64,000 bases of DNA from G963556115 sp963678205 (lineage in GTDB: Bacteria > Planctomycetota > SZUA-567): the NCBI GenBank assembly GCA_963678205.1, contig OY782760.1, forward strand, positions 3,038,001 through 3,102,000. The letters run 5' to 3'. Position 1 is the stretch's first letter; the number at the start of each line of letters is the position of its first letter. The position numbers were made by a program, and so were the translations under genes. Positions 34,988 through 43,929 of the stretch are shown here, in pieces. The notes beneath the pieces were generated by a model that saw only the letters and a program-made list of their open reading frames with translations, was not told the DNA's origin and did no database searches.

Positions 34988-37849
34988 TTAGAAAACAATC
35001 TTTATCCCAGCACTAAACCCAGCATTATACCCTTTGTGCCAGATCTTGTGATCATAACGACCAAAGACTGAGACGTTGTCATTTACTAAAGCGGTAATTC
35101 CCGCACCCCAGTAGCCTCTATAGGTCTCAAGACTTGACACAGATGTTGAGTAACTACTGCCGCCAATTGAGGTAGAAGTAGTAGAACTGCGGTTGCCTCC
35201 AGTATTGAGGTACTCTACCTCCAGACCGCCCCAGACTTCTGGGAGGAAGGCAAGCTTCTCGCTAACCCTGAATAACTTACCGAACTTCACACCTGTGTCC
35301 TGTAGTAGGGAGTTCGAATTGAAGCTCTTGTAAGATAAGTTACCTGCTCCCGCCCCAGTCTCTGTGTAGTCTGGATCATAGAATAGTGTATACCCAAGGC
35401 TGTAGCTCGGTGTAAAATCAATATCATAAGGAAGATTGAAGGTATAGCCGATACTGCCGTTGATATTGAAGTCCAATCCTGTGCGTTCACCTTTAGCTGT
35501 CAAGCCATTGGTAATAAGCTTTCTGTTTGACTCAATAATGTGTATACCCATTGATGACGAAATATCTACAAAGAAGTTATCCCAGTTATATGAAGCATAT
35601 CCCCCAAGACGGAGCACATTATCGGTAGAGTCACCGCTGTCCTCATAGAGATTGGCTCTATTATATGAGTAACCAAGTAAACCACCTACACGCAACTCCT
35701 CAGCGAAAGCATAGTCAAGACCTACCATAGTTCCAGCATTCCAGAAGTCATAACCGGTAGCATCTCCCTTGGTTCCCTGTTCACCAAATCCACCGAAAGC
35801 ATTCGCCCATACAGTCGTCTGGCGGTATACAGTATTGTCGGTAGTAAAGGATGAGTCTGCTGCCTCGTACGCTGCCGAGAGTTCGTCAGCATCAGCCATG
35901 TCTGAAGTAGCCGCCGTACTACCAGCACTAGAGAATGAAGAAGCAAGACCAGAAGCGAGACTTCCCATACGGAACTCTGCCATCTGGCTGCGTACAACTC
36001 CAGTTGCCGCAGTGACACCTTGTAGACCACTCTGAATCACCGCGTCTGTAGCTTCTTCACCTATCAATTCACGTGAACCACGTAGCAGGTTATGCCCAGA
36101 TAATGCTGTAAACTGATCTACAAACTCCTGCCCCTCAGAGTCAAAGTTTCCCTGATTATCAATAAGATTATTTGCCGCATCAGCCGCTTGTTGACTACCA
36201 CCCAGATCAATAATATCCTGCCTTATACTATTATTATTTTTAACAATGATATCCCTGCCATTATTCGCAAGTATATACTTTCTATATGTATCCTTGGTGT
36301 TATTCAATTCTATGCCATCCGCATAAGCAGTATCAGTCCCAGCAATACCAGTCTCATAAACTACCGGAGTATCAAATACCTCAGCATACGTTCTACCCGC
36401 AAAACCATTGATACCGTAAATAGAGGTCACTTCTGTAGTACCAGAGCTTTTGAACGCTCCTTTGGTCTGTGCATAGGCACTAGTAGCACTCGCATCGCCA
36501 AAATCAAGGGTAAGACTCCCCTTATCCCCACTAAGGTCAATCACTGAGCCAGTATTTTTAAAGATCGCACCCTTACTTACTGCGATATTCAATGCGCTAC
36601 ATGTGGTTGCCCCACTAAGAGTGAATGTACCATTATTCGCGGTGAGGTTTATACTACCGCTCCCGGCATTAATACTATTACCTAAAGTCAGACCGTTTCC
36701 TGCCGTAATATTAACATTAGCGCCATTCGTAGTAATATCACCAATAGTACCACTTGTCACACTGCCAATCGTTATATCAACTTGCCCTGATTTATCATAA
36801 AAATCACCAATAGTACCAATATCACCAGCCAATTCGCCAGCTTCGATAGTTACAGTACCATTATTAATTAAAATATCACCAAGCGAAATAATCTTTCCAT
36901 TTTCAGCCAGTACTTTTACCGCACCACCATTGCCAGAAAAAGAGTGAGAATCAATATTACCTACACTTATTGCACCACTACCAGTAGTTGAAACAGTAAC
37001 ATCACCTCCAGCGCCGCCACCAGTAGAACAAGAACAAATATCAACTACGCTTATTGCACCACCACCAGTAGTTGAAACAGTAACATTACCTCCAGCGCCA
37101 CCACTGGAATAAGAAGAAGAATCAATAATATCTACAGTAATTGCACCACTACCAGTAGTTGAAACAGTAATATTACCTCCAGCGCCACCACTGGAATAAG
37201 AAGAAATATCAACTACGCTTATTGCACCACTACCACCAGTTGAAACAGTAACATCACCTCCAGAACCAGAATCACCATAAGAATTAATCACACCAACTAC
37301 ATTTATTGCACCACCAGTAGTTGAAACAGTAACATCACCTCCAGCGCCAGAAGAATAAGAATAAATCGCACCACCTACACTTATTGCACCACTTGTAGCA
37401 TCACCTGTAGCTAAAATTTTAAGCCCAGCACTACCTGTTAAAATTGTACCTGTTATATGAACCACTCCCACCGCAGTCGCATTAGCACCGCCGTAAATAG
37501 TTAAAGTTCCCGCTGAGGCATTAAGATTAGCACTATTAAGCGTAACCGAACTAATAGTATTACCAGCTGCAAAAATAGCAGCACCATTCCCTTCAGTATA
37601 GTTACCGAGTTTGATGTCATTACCACTAGTCTTTATTTCGGACGCAACACCAGTTAACGTGATAGTACCAGAACTCCCAGTAAAATCAGGAGCAGTCGCT
37701 CCAATAACAATTGTACCACTTCCATATGTATTACTGCCAGCATCTAAAGAGCCAGCACAAAACGCACTCTCTGAACAAAGTATCAATAACAATACGCCTG
37801 TTAGTAGTAAAATGCCACCCCGCACTCTCTCCCCTTTCACAATATTCAT
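34988..37849 (-). CDS. Autotransporter with glycine-rich repeat passenger
   Basis: A 953-residue protein. The signal peptide (about 1-32, ending SESAFCAG) is followed by a passenger of about 600 residues made of short repeats that should form a beta-helix. Residues 170-330 contain at least six copies of a unit like GAGGDVTVSTTGSGAISVG joined by Ser/Tyr-rich turns. The C-terminal 270 residues form an autotransporter barrel (WANAFGGFGEQGTKGD, VGLDYAFAEELRVGGLLGYS) ending with aromatic FSAGIKIVF, as outer-membrane proteins require. It should be displayed or released at the cell surface, perhaps in adhesion. Its first third and its upstream DNA are duplicated at 42518-43637. The start is the ATG at 37849; the duplicate has a changed start region. 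Confidence 0.9.
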   Translation of the reverse strand: MNIVKGERVRGGILLLTGVLLLILCSESAFCAGSLDAGSNTYGSGTIVIGATAPDFTGSSGTITLTGVASEIKTSGNDIKLGNYTEGNGAAIFAAGNTISSVTLNSANLNASAGTLTIYGGANATAVGVVHITGTILTGSAGLKILATGDATSGAISVGGAIYSYSSGAGGDVTVSTTGGAINVVGVINSYGDSGSGGDVTVSTGGSGAISVVDISSYSSGGAGGNITVSTTGSGAITVDIIDSSSYSSGGAGGNVTVSTTGGGAISVVDICSCSTGGGAGGDVTVSTTGSGAISVGNIDSHSFSGNGGAVKVLAENGKIISLGDILINNGTVTIEAGELAGDIGTIGDFYDKSGQVDITIGSVTSGTIGDITTNGANVNITAGNGLTLGNSINAGSGSINLTANNGTFTLSGATTCSALNIAVSKGAIFKNTGSVIDLSGDKGSLTLDFGDASATSAYAQTKGAFKSSGTTEVTSIYGINGFAGRTYAEVFDTPVVYETGIAGTDTAYADGIELNNTKDTYRKYILANNGRDIIVKNNNSIRQDIIDLGGSQQAADAANNLIDNQGNFDSEGQEFVDQFTALSGHNLLRGSRELIGEEATDAVIQSGLQGVTAATGVVRSQMAEFRMGSLASGLASSFSSAGSTAATSDMADADELSAAYEAADSSFTTDNTVYRQTTVWANAFGGFGEQGTKGDATGYDFWNAGTMVGLDYAFAEELRVGGLLGYSYNRANLYEDSGDSTDNVLRLGGYASYNWDNFFVDISSSMGIHIIESNRKLITNGLTAKGERTGLDFNINGSIGYTFNLPYDIDFTPSYSLGYTLFYDPDYTETGAGAGNLSYKSFNSNSLLQDTGVKFGKLFRVSEKLAFLPEVWGGLEVEYLNTGGNRSSTTSTSIGGSSYSTSVSSLETYRGYWGAGITALVNDNVSVFGRYDHKIWHKGYNAGFSAGIKIVF

Positions 37850-38407
37850 AACCCAAGCATCCAGTAAGACAAATTACAACCAACCAAAATATCTACCCTA
37901 TTCTAAACAAATACTTATTATACTATACATGCCACGCATAAAAAAGCAACTCATACTAACTCAAATATCCATTTATGTAGCATATTTAATACAAAATAGC
38001 AATAAACACACAAGAGTAGCTATATCTCACAAATCATTTCATACCATAATAATACAAACCCCTCTGCACGGTTTGCGCTTCCAACATTCTCACTCTCAAT
38101 AATTTTTTACATCACCAAACAGACTAGGCAACTTAATATCGGGCATATAGTTATAATCCTTAGCGCAAATAAACACATTTATATCTTCAGCACATCATTT
38201 CAAAATAGTATTAAATATCCATAAACACTCAAACGATGAAGCAGCTACAATCTCAAATCATCCGCTATACGCAATAATCAGCAGTACAAGAACTCCTTAT
38301 GCTTATTACACCTTTAAACAAAAAATTTCGAATATTATTGCGCATCACAAATCAGTTCAACCCCGAACAATACAGTCCCATCAAATCCGCATCATTTGAC
38401 GGTATAA
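37290..38407 (+). repeat. Direct repeat, copy 1 (about 1.1 kb)
   Basis: The 5' part of the autotransporter gene, its 550-base upstream region and the module core, nearly identical to 42518-43637. From 37381 to 37860 the offset is a constant 5230-5231 bases, so hardly any indels occurred. The identity stops at TTTGACGGTATAA, inside the presumed recombination core. The non-coding part (37850-38352) contains no gene other than possible promoters. Confidence 0.92.
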
Positions 38408-38421
38408 TCTAAATACCGTCA
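38353..38421 (+). repeat. Module E: palindromic att-like core before the broken integrase
   Basis: CAGTTCAA, then ATCAAATCCGCATCATTTGA and CGGTAT. The core is a perfect inverted pair TTTGACGGTAT and ATACCGTCAAA (11 bp each, about 38395-38405 and 38413-38423) separated by the seven bases AATCTAA. This is the geometry of a tyrosine-recombinase crossover site. The CCTGAGGGGCAACC box and hairpin are absent; an integrase gene starts 12 bases later. Confidence 0.8.
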
Positions 38422-38434
38422 AAAAGGAAATCAC

Positions 38435-38920
38435 ATGCCGCTATCTGACCTCAAAGTACGTAAACTCAAGCCAAAGGACAAACCATACAAAATATCAGAT
38501 ATGGAAGCACTATACATACTTGTAAACCCATCTGGTAGTAAGCTCTGGAAAATGGGTTATAGTTTTGAAGGCAAGCGCAAAACAATGTCATTTGGAAAGT
38601 ACCCTGCCGTTACCTTGAAGAAAGCGCGTCAAAGAAAAGACGAAGCGAGAGAACTCCTTGCTGACGGTATCGACCCAATGGTAAAAAAAAAGAAGAACTA
38701 CAAAAGGTGGTCGAGAAGACAGTAAACACCTTTGAAAACATCGCCAGAGAGTGGCACGACACATATAGAGCCAAATGGTCAGAAAAACACGCTGTCCGCA
38801 TCCTAGCCAGACTAGAGAATCACCTATTCCCAACAATTGGTCACCTACCAATTAAAGAGGTAACAACCAGAGACCTCAGAAGAGTCAATTATTATCACAG
38901 AGTCCTCAGAAATGGTTTTT
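38435..38920 (+). pseudogene. P4-type integrase, frameshifted and truncated
   Basis: The first frame (38435-38725) starts MPLSDLKVRKLKPKDKPYKI and has the DUF4102 arm-DNA-binding domain (SFGKYPAVTLKKARQRKDEA). After the A-run near 38680 the sequence goes on in another frame (38707 onward: VNTFENIAREWHDTYRAKWS, ARLENHLFPTIGHLPIKEVT) with the core-binding domain. It ends near 38920 with no catalytic domain. P4-type integrases normally sit beside their attL site, which agrees with module E lying just upstream. It cannot be active; the intact enzyme at 8857 is of a different subfamily. Confidence 0.88.
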
Positions 38921-38976
38921 GTCACTACATTATTTGGATCAATTTTATATGCTGTAATATTGTCAATATCTAAAAA

Positions 38977-39085
38977 CTAAGATTTTAACAAAGGAAGCCT
39001 TGAGCCAGCAGGATCTCTAATTTCCTTAGGATGGATACCCACAGACAAATCATCATATAATGGAACAAGGACAATATACATCATA
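38977..39085 (-). pseudogene. C-terminal scrap of an unidentified protein
   Basis: The reverse strand reads VPLYDDLSVGIHPKEIRDPA and then GSRLPLLKS followed by a stop. The IHPK stretch resembles ends of sialate O-acetylesterase-like proteins, but the piece is too short to be sure. Confidence 0.3.
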
Positions 39086-39336
39086 ATTATGCCATCATAA
39101 AAAATATTTATTTATAAATAAATATTTTAATAACAGTAAGCCACTTGCATCTAACAGATAATTCCATAGTATAGAAATATAAGTTAGCGGCAACTAACTT
39201 ACATTTCTAGTAACTGTACTGTTGAATAACGAAAATATTGGTAAAGATATTCTCTCATTTAATTTTGCATTAACCAAATCGTAACTTAATAAAATTTTGC
39301 TATTTATATATAAAAATTATTATATGGAGATTAAAA
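39086..39336. promoter_or_regulatory. Leader region of the zinc transporter operon with an inverted repeat
   Basis: Arms GAAATATAAGTTAG (39174-39187) and CTAACTTACATTTC (39194-39207) pair with one mismatch around CGGCAA. No T-run follows, so it may be an operator (for example for a Zur-type repressor) and not a terminator. The gene start has a GGAG site. Confidence 0.4.
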
Positions 39337-40269
39337 ATGAAAAAATCAATCAAACGTCTTACATTGGCAGTATTAACACTACTGTGCTTGCCTGTTTTGA
39401 ATTCAAACGCTACTGAGAAGAGACAAGATATCATTGTTAGTATTCTACCACAAGAGTATTTTGTCGAACGTATAGGCGGAGACAGAGTAAACGTAACCAC
39501 TGTGGTGCCCCAAGGAAGTAGTCCTGCAACATACGACCCTACATCACAAAAACTAGCAAAAATGACAAGCGCAAAACTATACTTCAGAATTGGAGTTCCT
39601 TTCGAGAAAGGATTTATACCTAAAATACGTGATCTCAATGAAGACTTAAAAATTATTGATACTCGTAAAGGCATAAAGCTAAGAACAATGACCAAGCATC
39701 ATCACGAGGATGAACATGCTTTACATGAGGACGAACATAGCATAGAGGACTCAAATAAGAAGCATCATAATGAAGCTAAAGACCCTCACACATGGCTTAA
39801 CCCGATGAATGTAAAAATACAAGCCAAAACCATAGCCGATGCTTTAAGCGATGTAGACCCTGAGGGAGCAAGCATCTACGAAAGTAATTATAAGAACTTT
39901 TGCGCTGACCTTGATAAGCTTGATAAATTCATAACAGAAGAATTACTTCCTTTACAAGGTAAAATTCTTATGGTATTCCACCCTGCTTGGGGGTATTTTG
40001 CAGACCAATATGGACTAAAGCAGCAAGCAATAGAAATTGAAGGTAAGACTCCTGCGGCAAAACAATTAGCTAATATTATATCAACGGCGAAGAAAGAGAA
40101 TATTCAGGTAATATTTGTACAGCCACAGTTTAGCAAAGCCTCAGCTATTAGTGTAGCTAAAGCGATTGGGGGATCTGTAGTACCTGTGAATCCACTAAGC
40201 AAGGATTATATCAACAACTTAAAAGGTATTGCTCAAAAGATAGCCTCCGACTTGAAGAACCAGAAATAG
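39337..40269 (+). CDS. znuA: Zinc/manganese ABC transporter binding protein (ZnuA-like)
   Basis: A 310-residue cluster A-I metal-binding protein with a signal peptide (about 1-25). A His-rich loop, KHHHEDEHALHEDEHSIEDS, lies at about residues 127-146, typical of zinc carriers. Ligand candidates are His in DPHTWLNP (near 155) and His in FHPAWGYFADQYG (near 215), with IEGKTPAAKQL and QPQFSKASA following. The first His ligand usual in ZnuA (PHxYEP) is absent: this protein has SSPATYDPT, as in a known variant subgroup. It should capture zinc in the periplasm for the ZnuBC transporter that follows 9 bases later. Confidence 0.9.
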   Translation: MKKSIKRLTLAVLTLLCLPVLNSNATEKRQDIIVSILPQEYFVERIGGDRVNVTTVVPQGSSPATYDPTSQKLAKMTSAKLYFRIGVPFEKGFIPKIRDLNEDLKIIDTRKGIKLRTMTKHHHEDEHALHEDEHSIEDSNKKHHNEAKDPHTWLNPMNVKIQAKTIADALSDVDPEGASIYESNYKNFCADLDKLDKFITEELLPLQGKILMVFHPAWGYFADQYGLKQQAIEIEGKTPAAKQLANIISTAKKENIQVIFVQPQFSKASAISVAKAIGGSVVPVNPLSKDYINNLKGIAQKIASDLKNQK

Positions 40270-40278
40270 GACTCTAAT

Positions 40279-41118
40279 TTGACTAATGATTATAATACTA
40301 CAGATCCCGAAAAAGAGAATTCATCCCAAATAGTTTTAAACATCAAAGATGTCTGTTTTACCTATGATCAACGGGAAGTATTACACAATATTAACCTGCA
40401 AGTTAAAGAGCGGGATATGGTTGCTATTGTCGGCCCTAATGGCGGAGGAAAAAGCACTCTTTTAAAACTTGCGCTAGGCATCCTAAAGCCACTGCGAGGA
40501 AGTATAGAGCTTTTTGGTAAACCAATAAGCGAGCAAATCAAAAGATCAGGATATGTTCCGCAATATCTGGAATACGATCCTGAATTTCCAGTAAATGTAC
40601 TTGATGTTGTACTAATGGGACGTGCTGAAAGGCATTTTTGCGGGAGATACAATAAGCAGGATGTAGCTGCAGCACACCAAGCACTGGAAGATGTGGAACT
40701 TACAAAACTGGCAAACCGTTCTTTTAGTCGACTTTCAGGTGGAGAGAAGCAAAGAGTACTGATAGCTCAAGCTCTGACATCTCAGCCCGACATATTATTT
40801 CTTGATGAACCAACAGCAAATGTAGATTCGGTAGTAGAAGGAAAAATTTATAATTTACTACGAAGGCTACGTGAGAGAATTACAATTATAGTAGTCTCAC
40901 ACAACCTAAACGTAGTAACACAATATGCTTCACATATTGCCTGTGTTAATCATGTGCTGTCTTTCAGCGAATCCTCTACAATGCCTCATGATCTCTTACA
41001 TTCAGCTTACCATGAGGATATGATACTTTTGAAACACTCAGCACCTTGCCCTATCCTTGATCCAGATGAAAAGTTACATACACCTCACAATAGTGAAATC
41101 ATTAGAAAAGAAAAATAA
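40279..41118 (+). CDS. znuC: Zinc ABC transporter ATPase (ZnuC-like)
   Basis: A 279-residue ABC ATPase. Walker A is GPNGGGKSTLLKLA (near 54), the Q-loop SGYVPQYLEYD, the signature RLSGGEKQRVLIAQAL (near 155), Walker B DILFLDEPTANVD and the H-loop IIVVSHNLNVV. The family match is to cluster A-I metal transporters. A C-terminal tail rich in His and acids (HSAPCPILDPDEKLHTPHN) could bind metal. The start codon is TTG. It overlaps the permease gene by one base (TAATG). Confidence 0.92.
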   Translation: MTNDYNTTDPEKENSSQIVLNIKDVCFTYDQREVLHNINLQVKERDMVAIVGPNGGGKSTLLKLALGILKPLRGSIELFGKPISEQIKRSGYVPQYLEYDPEFPVNVLDVVLMGRAERHFCGRYNKQDVAAAHQALEDVELTKLANRSFSRLSGGEKQRVLIAQALTSQPDILFLDEPTANVDSVVEGKIYNLLRRLRERITIIVVSHNLNVVTQYASHIACVNHVLSFSESSTMPHDLLHSAYHEDMILLKHSAPCPILDPDEKLHTPHNSEIIRKEK

Positions 41119-41975
41119 TGGAACTATTTTTTGAAGATTTTTTTAAATTTACGTTTTTGCAGTATGCAGCTATAAGCGCATTGTTTACAAGCATCTGCTG
41201 TGGTATCGTCGGTAGCTATACAGTTGTCAGGCGTACAACCTATGTCGCTGGTGCCATTGCTCATTGTGTACTTGGAGGAATGGGAGCTGCTAAGTACATA
41301 CAGGTTGTATATGGAATATCTTGGATGAGTCCTCTTACTGGAGCCGTCACAGCAGCAATACTGGCTGCGTTAATTATATCAGTTGTTACCCATTTCAGTA
41401 AAGAGAGAGAAGACACGGTATTGAGTGCTATATGGGCAGTAGGCATGGCCACAGGCATATCTTTTATCACAGCAACACCCGGTTATTACGAAGACCTTAT
41501 GAGCTACCTCTTTGGTAATATATTAATGATTAACCAAGCTGATATATGGTACATTGCGATACTGGATATTGTAATACTACTCCTGACATTTTTATTTTAC
41601 AATAAATTCCTTATTACTAGTTTCCAACCAGAAACAGCAAGAATACGAGGCATTAACACTGGGGTATATTACACTCTACTTAATTTAATGACCTCTCTCA
41701 CAGTAGTAATACTTACTCAGGTAGTTGGACTTGTAATGGTTATCGCACTATTAACTCTACCTGCAGCAACAGCTTCCAAATTATCAACACGCTTATGGAA
41801 AATGATGTTATTATCTTTTGTATTTTGTCTGCTTATTACTTGGAGCGGCATAATTATATCTTATGAACCAGAACTCCCAACAGGAGCAACGGTAATAGAA
41901 CTTGCCTGTATCTTTTATTTATTTGTAATTATCACAAAAAAAATATACAAAAAATTATTCCCAACAAGAGAATAG
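41118..41975 (+). CDS. znuB: Zinc ABC transporter permease (ZnuB-like)
   Basis: A 285-residue protein with about eight membrane helices, of the ABC-3 metal permease family. Family marks are SYTVVRRTTYVAGAIAHCVLGG near residue 33 and the ETARIRGINTGVYYTLL cytoplasmic loop near residue 175, followed by VVGLVMVIALLTLPAATA. It completes the znuACB operon, for high-affinity uptake of zinc (possibly manganese). Confidence 0.92.
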   Translation: MELFFEDFFKFTFLQYAAISALFTSICCGIVGSYTVVRRTTYVAGAIAHCVLGGMGAAKYIQVVYGISWMSPLTGAVTAAILAALIISVVTHFSKEREDTVLSAIWAVGMATGISFITATPGYYEDLMSYLFGNILMINQADIWYIAILDIVILLLTFLFYNKFLITSFQPETARIRGINTGVYYTLLNLMTSLTVVILTQVVGLVMVIALLTLPAATASKLSTRLWKMMLLSFVFCLLITWSGIIISYEPELPTGATVIELACIFYLFVIITKKIYKKLFPTRE

Positions 41976-41990
41976 TAATCAAACACAACC

Positions 41991-42024
41991 ACTAATATTT
42001 AACACAATTGTATTAAATATTAGT
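41991..42024 (+). terminator. Hairpin after the zinc operon
   Basis: Arms ACTAATATTTA and TAAATATTAGT (11 bp, perfect) with a 12-base loop, 15 bases after the znuB stop. A T-run is missing, so termination would be weak. Confidence 0.5.
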
Positions 42025-42201
42025 AATGCGATAAAGATCATAAATACCCGCAAATAAGCTTGAATTTATATCATTTTACTATAATCATTAGAGGCTGCTT
42101 GCCACACCGCTACTTCAACCGAAATTTAAAATAATTCTTGAATTTCCAACTCAAACGAAGTATAAAGAGCAGCGTTCATTAATAAGAATGAGAATAGGAA
42201 C

Positions 42202-42384
42202 ATGCAAATAAATAAAGAACACATAAAATCAGCAATATTAAATGCAGCCAGAATAGAATTCTTTAAAAAAGGATTCAAAAGAGCATCCATGCGCAATATT
42301 TCAAGCATATCTAGCATCAGTACCAGCAATATTTATAATTACTATAAGAACAAAGATGAACTGCTTGAAAAGGTCAGTAATACA
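42202..42384 (+). pseudogene. TetR-family regulator, N-terminal fragment
   Basis: About 60 residues, starting MQINKEHIKSAILNAARIEF, with the TetR helix-turn-helix (RASMRNISSISSISTSNIYNYYKNKDELL). The ligand domain is missing; the frame passes without a stop into an ABC ATPase fragment. The ribosome site is weak (AGGAAC). It remains beside the zinc operon but is unlikely to regulate it. Confidence 0.8.
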
Positions 42385-42516
42385 AACATTGAGTTGAAGA
42401 ATATTGAATTCAGCTACCATAATACCAAGGTTATATATGGTATTTCATTAAGCATTCCTTCCCAAAGTTTAGTAGCGTTTGTTGGAGCCTCCGGATCAGG
42501 AAAAACAACTCTCACC
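42385..42516 (+). pseudogene. ABC ATPase N-terminal fragment fused to the TetR fragment
   Basis: The frame continues with IELKNIEFSYHNTKVIYGIS and the Walker A motif GASGSGKTTL, the start of an ABC transporter ATPase, then stops making sense at about 42516 where the duplicated autotransporter DNA begins. The open chimera ends at 42546 with seven residues translated from the antisense of that DNA. It is a triple junction. Confidence 0.8.
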
Positions 42517-42517
42517 T

Positions 42518-43071
42518 ACAGTAATTGCACCGCCACCATCAGTTGAAACAGTAACATCACCTCCAGCGACAGAAAAAGAAAAAAAAGAAGAAGCAATCTC
42601 ACCACCTACACTTATTGCACCACTTGTAGCATCACCTGTAGCTAAAATTTTAAGCCCAGCACTACCTGATGAAATTGTACCTGTTATATGAACCACTCCC
42701 ACCGCAGTCGCATTAGCACCGCCGTAAATAGTTAAAGTTCCCGCTGAGGCATTAAGATTAGCACTATTAAGCGTAACCGAACTAATAGTATTACCAGCTG
42801 CAAAAATAGCAGCACCATTCCCTTCAGTATAGTTACCGAGTTTGATGTCATTACCATTAGTCTTTATTTCGGACGCAACACCAGTTAACGTGATAGTACC
42901 AGAACTCCCAGTAAAATCAGGAGCAGTCGCTCCAATAGTAATTATACCACTTCCGCCTGTATGACCGCCAGCATCTAAAGAGCCAGCACAAAACGCACTC
43001 TCTGAAAAAAGTATCAATAACAAGACACCTGTTAGTAGTAAAATGTCACCCCGCACTCTCTCCCCTTTCAT
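42518..43071 (-). pseudogene. Autotransporter 5' fragment (duplicate)
   Basis: Codes for about 185 residues, starting MKGERVRGDILLLTGVLLLI with the same signal peptide and first passenger part as the gene at 34988-37849, and cut off after SVAGGDVTVSTDGGGAITVG. A small deletion near 43070 destroys the original ATG frame, although an internal ATG (43071) keeps the frame open. The barrel is missing, so no surface display is possible. Confidence 0.88.
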
Positions 43072-43637
43072 ATATTCATAACCCAAGCATCCAGTAAGAC
43101 AAATTACAACCAACCAAAATATCTACCCTATTCTAAACAAATACTTATTATACTATACATGCCACGCATAAAAAAGCAACTCATACTAACTCAAATATCT
43201 ATTTATGTAGCATATTTAATACAAAATAGCAATAAACACACAAGAGTAGCTATATCTCACAAATCATTTCATACCATAATAATACAAACCCCTCTGCACG
43301 GTTTGCGCTTCCAACATTCTCACTCTCAATAATTTTTTACATCACCAAACAGACTAGGCAACTTAATATCGGGCATATAGTTATAATCTTTAGCGCAAAT
43401 AAACACATTTATATCTTCAGCACATCATTTCAAAATAGTATTAAATATCCATAAATACTCAAACGATGAAGCAGCTACAATCTCAAATCATCCGCTATAC
43501 GCAATAATCAGCAGTACAAGAACTCCTTATGCTTATTACACCTTTAAACAAAAAATTTCGAATATTATTGTGCATCACAAATCAGTTCAACCCCGAACAA
43601 TACAGTCCCATCAAATCCGCATCATTTGACGGTATAA
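42518..43637 (+). repeat. Direct repeat, copy 2 (about 1.1 kb)
   Basis: Nearly identical to 37290-38407. It begins inside autotransporter repeat DNA at the junction with the ABC fragment and ends at the core of module C. The non-coding part (43072-43582) contains no gene. Confidence 0.92.
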
Positions 43638-43765
43638 CCGAAGACAGTCAAACACCCCGCAAATCACAACTAATTCAACAACAACAACTTACAGAACACC
43701 CCCATCTCCTGAGGGCAACCAGACTTTAGAACGCACTGCTTCATACCAGTGCGTTCTTTCTTTTA
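43583..43765 (+). repeat. Repeat module C
   Basis: CAGTTCAA, then ATCAAATCCGCATCATTTGA and CGGTATAACCGAAG. The core TTTGACGGTAT is followed after six bases by AGACAGTCAAA, an inverted arm with two mismatches to that of module E. The box is CCTGAGGGCAACC (43708-43720, one G shorter than elsewhere), followed by a hairpin. Confidence 0.82.
43729..43762 (+). terminator. Terminator hairpin of module C
   Basis: Arms GAACGCACTG and CAGTGCGTTC (10 bp, perfect), loop of nine bases, followed by TTTCTTTT. It is a good intrinsic terminator on the plus strand. Confidence 0.8.
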
Positions 43766-43898
43766 TACCAACCACTTACAAGATCCCCCCGTTCACCCCA
43801 GTCCGAATAAATCCCTTGACTTCCGCCGATATTGTTGGTATTTTTGTTGGTATCGAATACATTATTAATGGTCACTGCACACTATCTCAAATAAAAGT
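43763..43898. other. Short region after module C with an integrase-flank-like scrap
   Basis: The reverse strand has a short open stretch reading MYSIPTKIPTISAEVKGFIR. It has no start signal and I cannot assign it. Confidence 0.25.
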
Positions 43899-43929
43899 TG
43901 CAGAGTAAGAACATTTAACTTACTCTGCA
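43899..43929 (-). terminator. Terminator of the alcohol dehydrogenase operon
   Basis: Arms TGCAGAGTAAG and CTTACTCTGCA (11 bp, perfect), nine-base loop, then CTTTTATTT on the reverse strand after the short AA. It is about 80 bases after the UPF0303 stop. Confidence 0.75.

Noticed and set aside
36188..36547. Long plus-strand open frame of 119 residues
   Set aside because: It is antisense to the autotransporter gene and arises from its repeat composition; no ribosome site.
42202..42546. A novel TetR-ABC fusion protein
   Set aside because: Both parts lack their essential remaining domains and the end is antisense autotransporter DNA; a scar is more likely.
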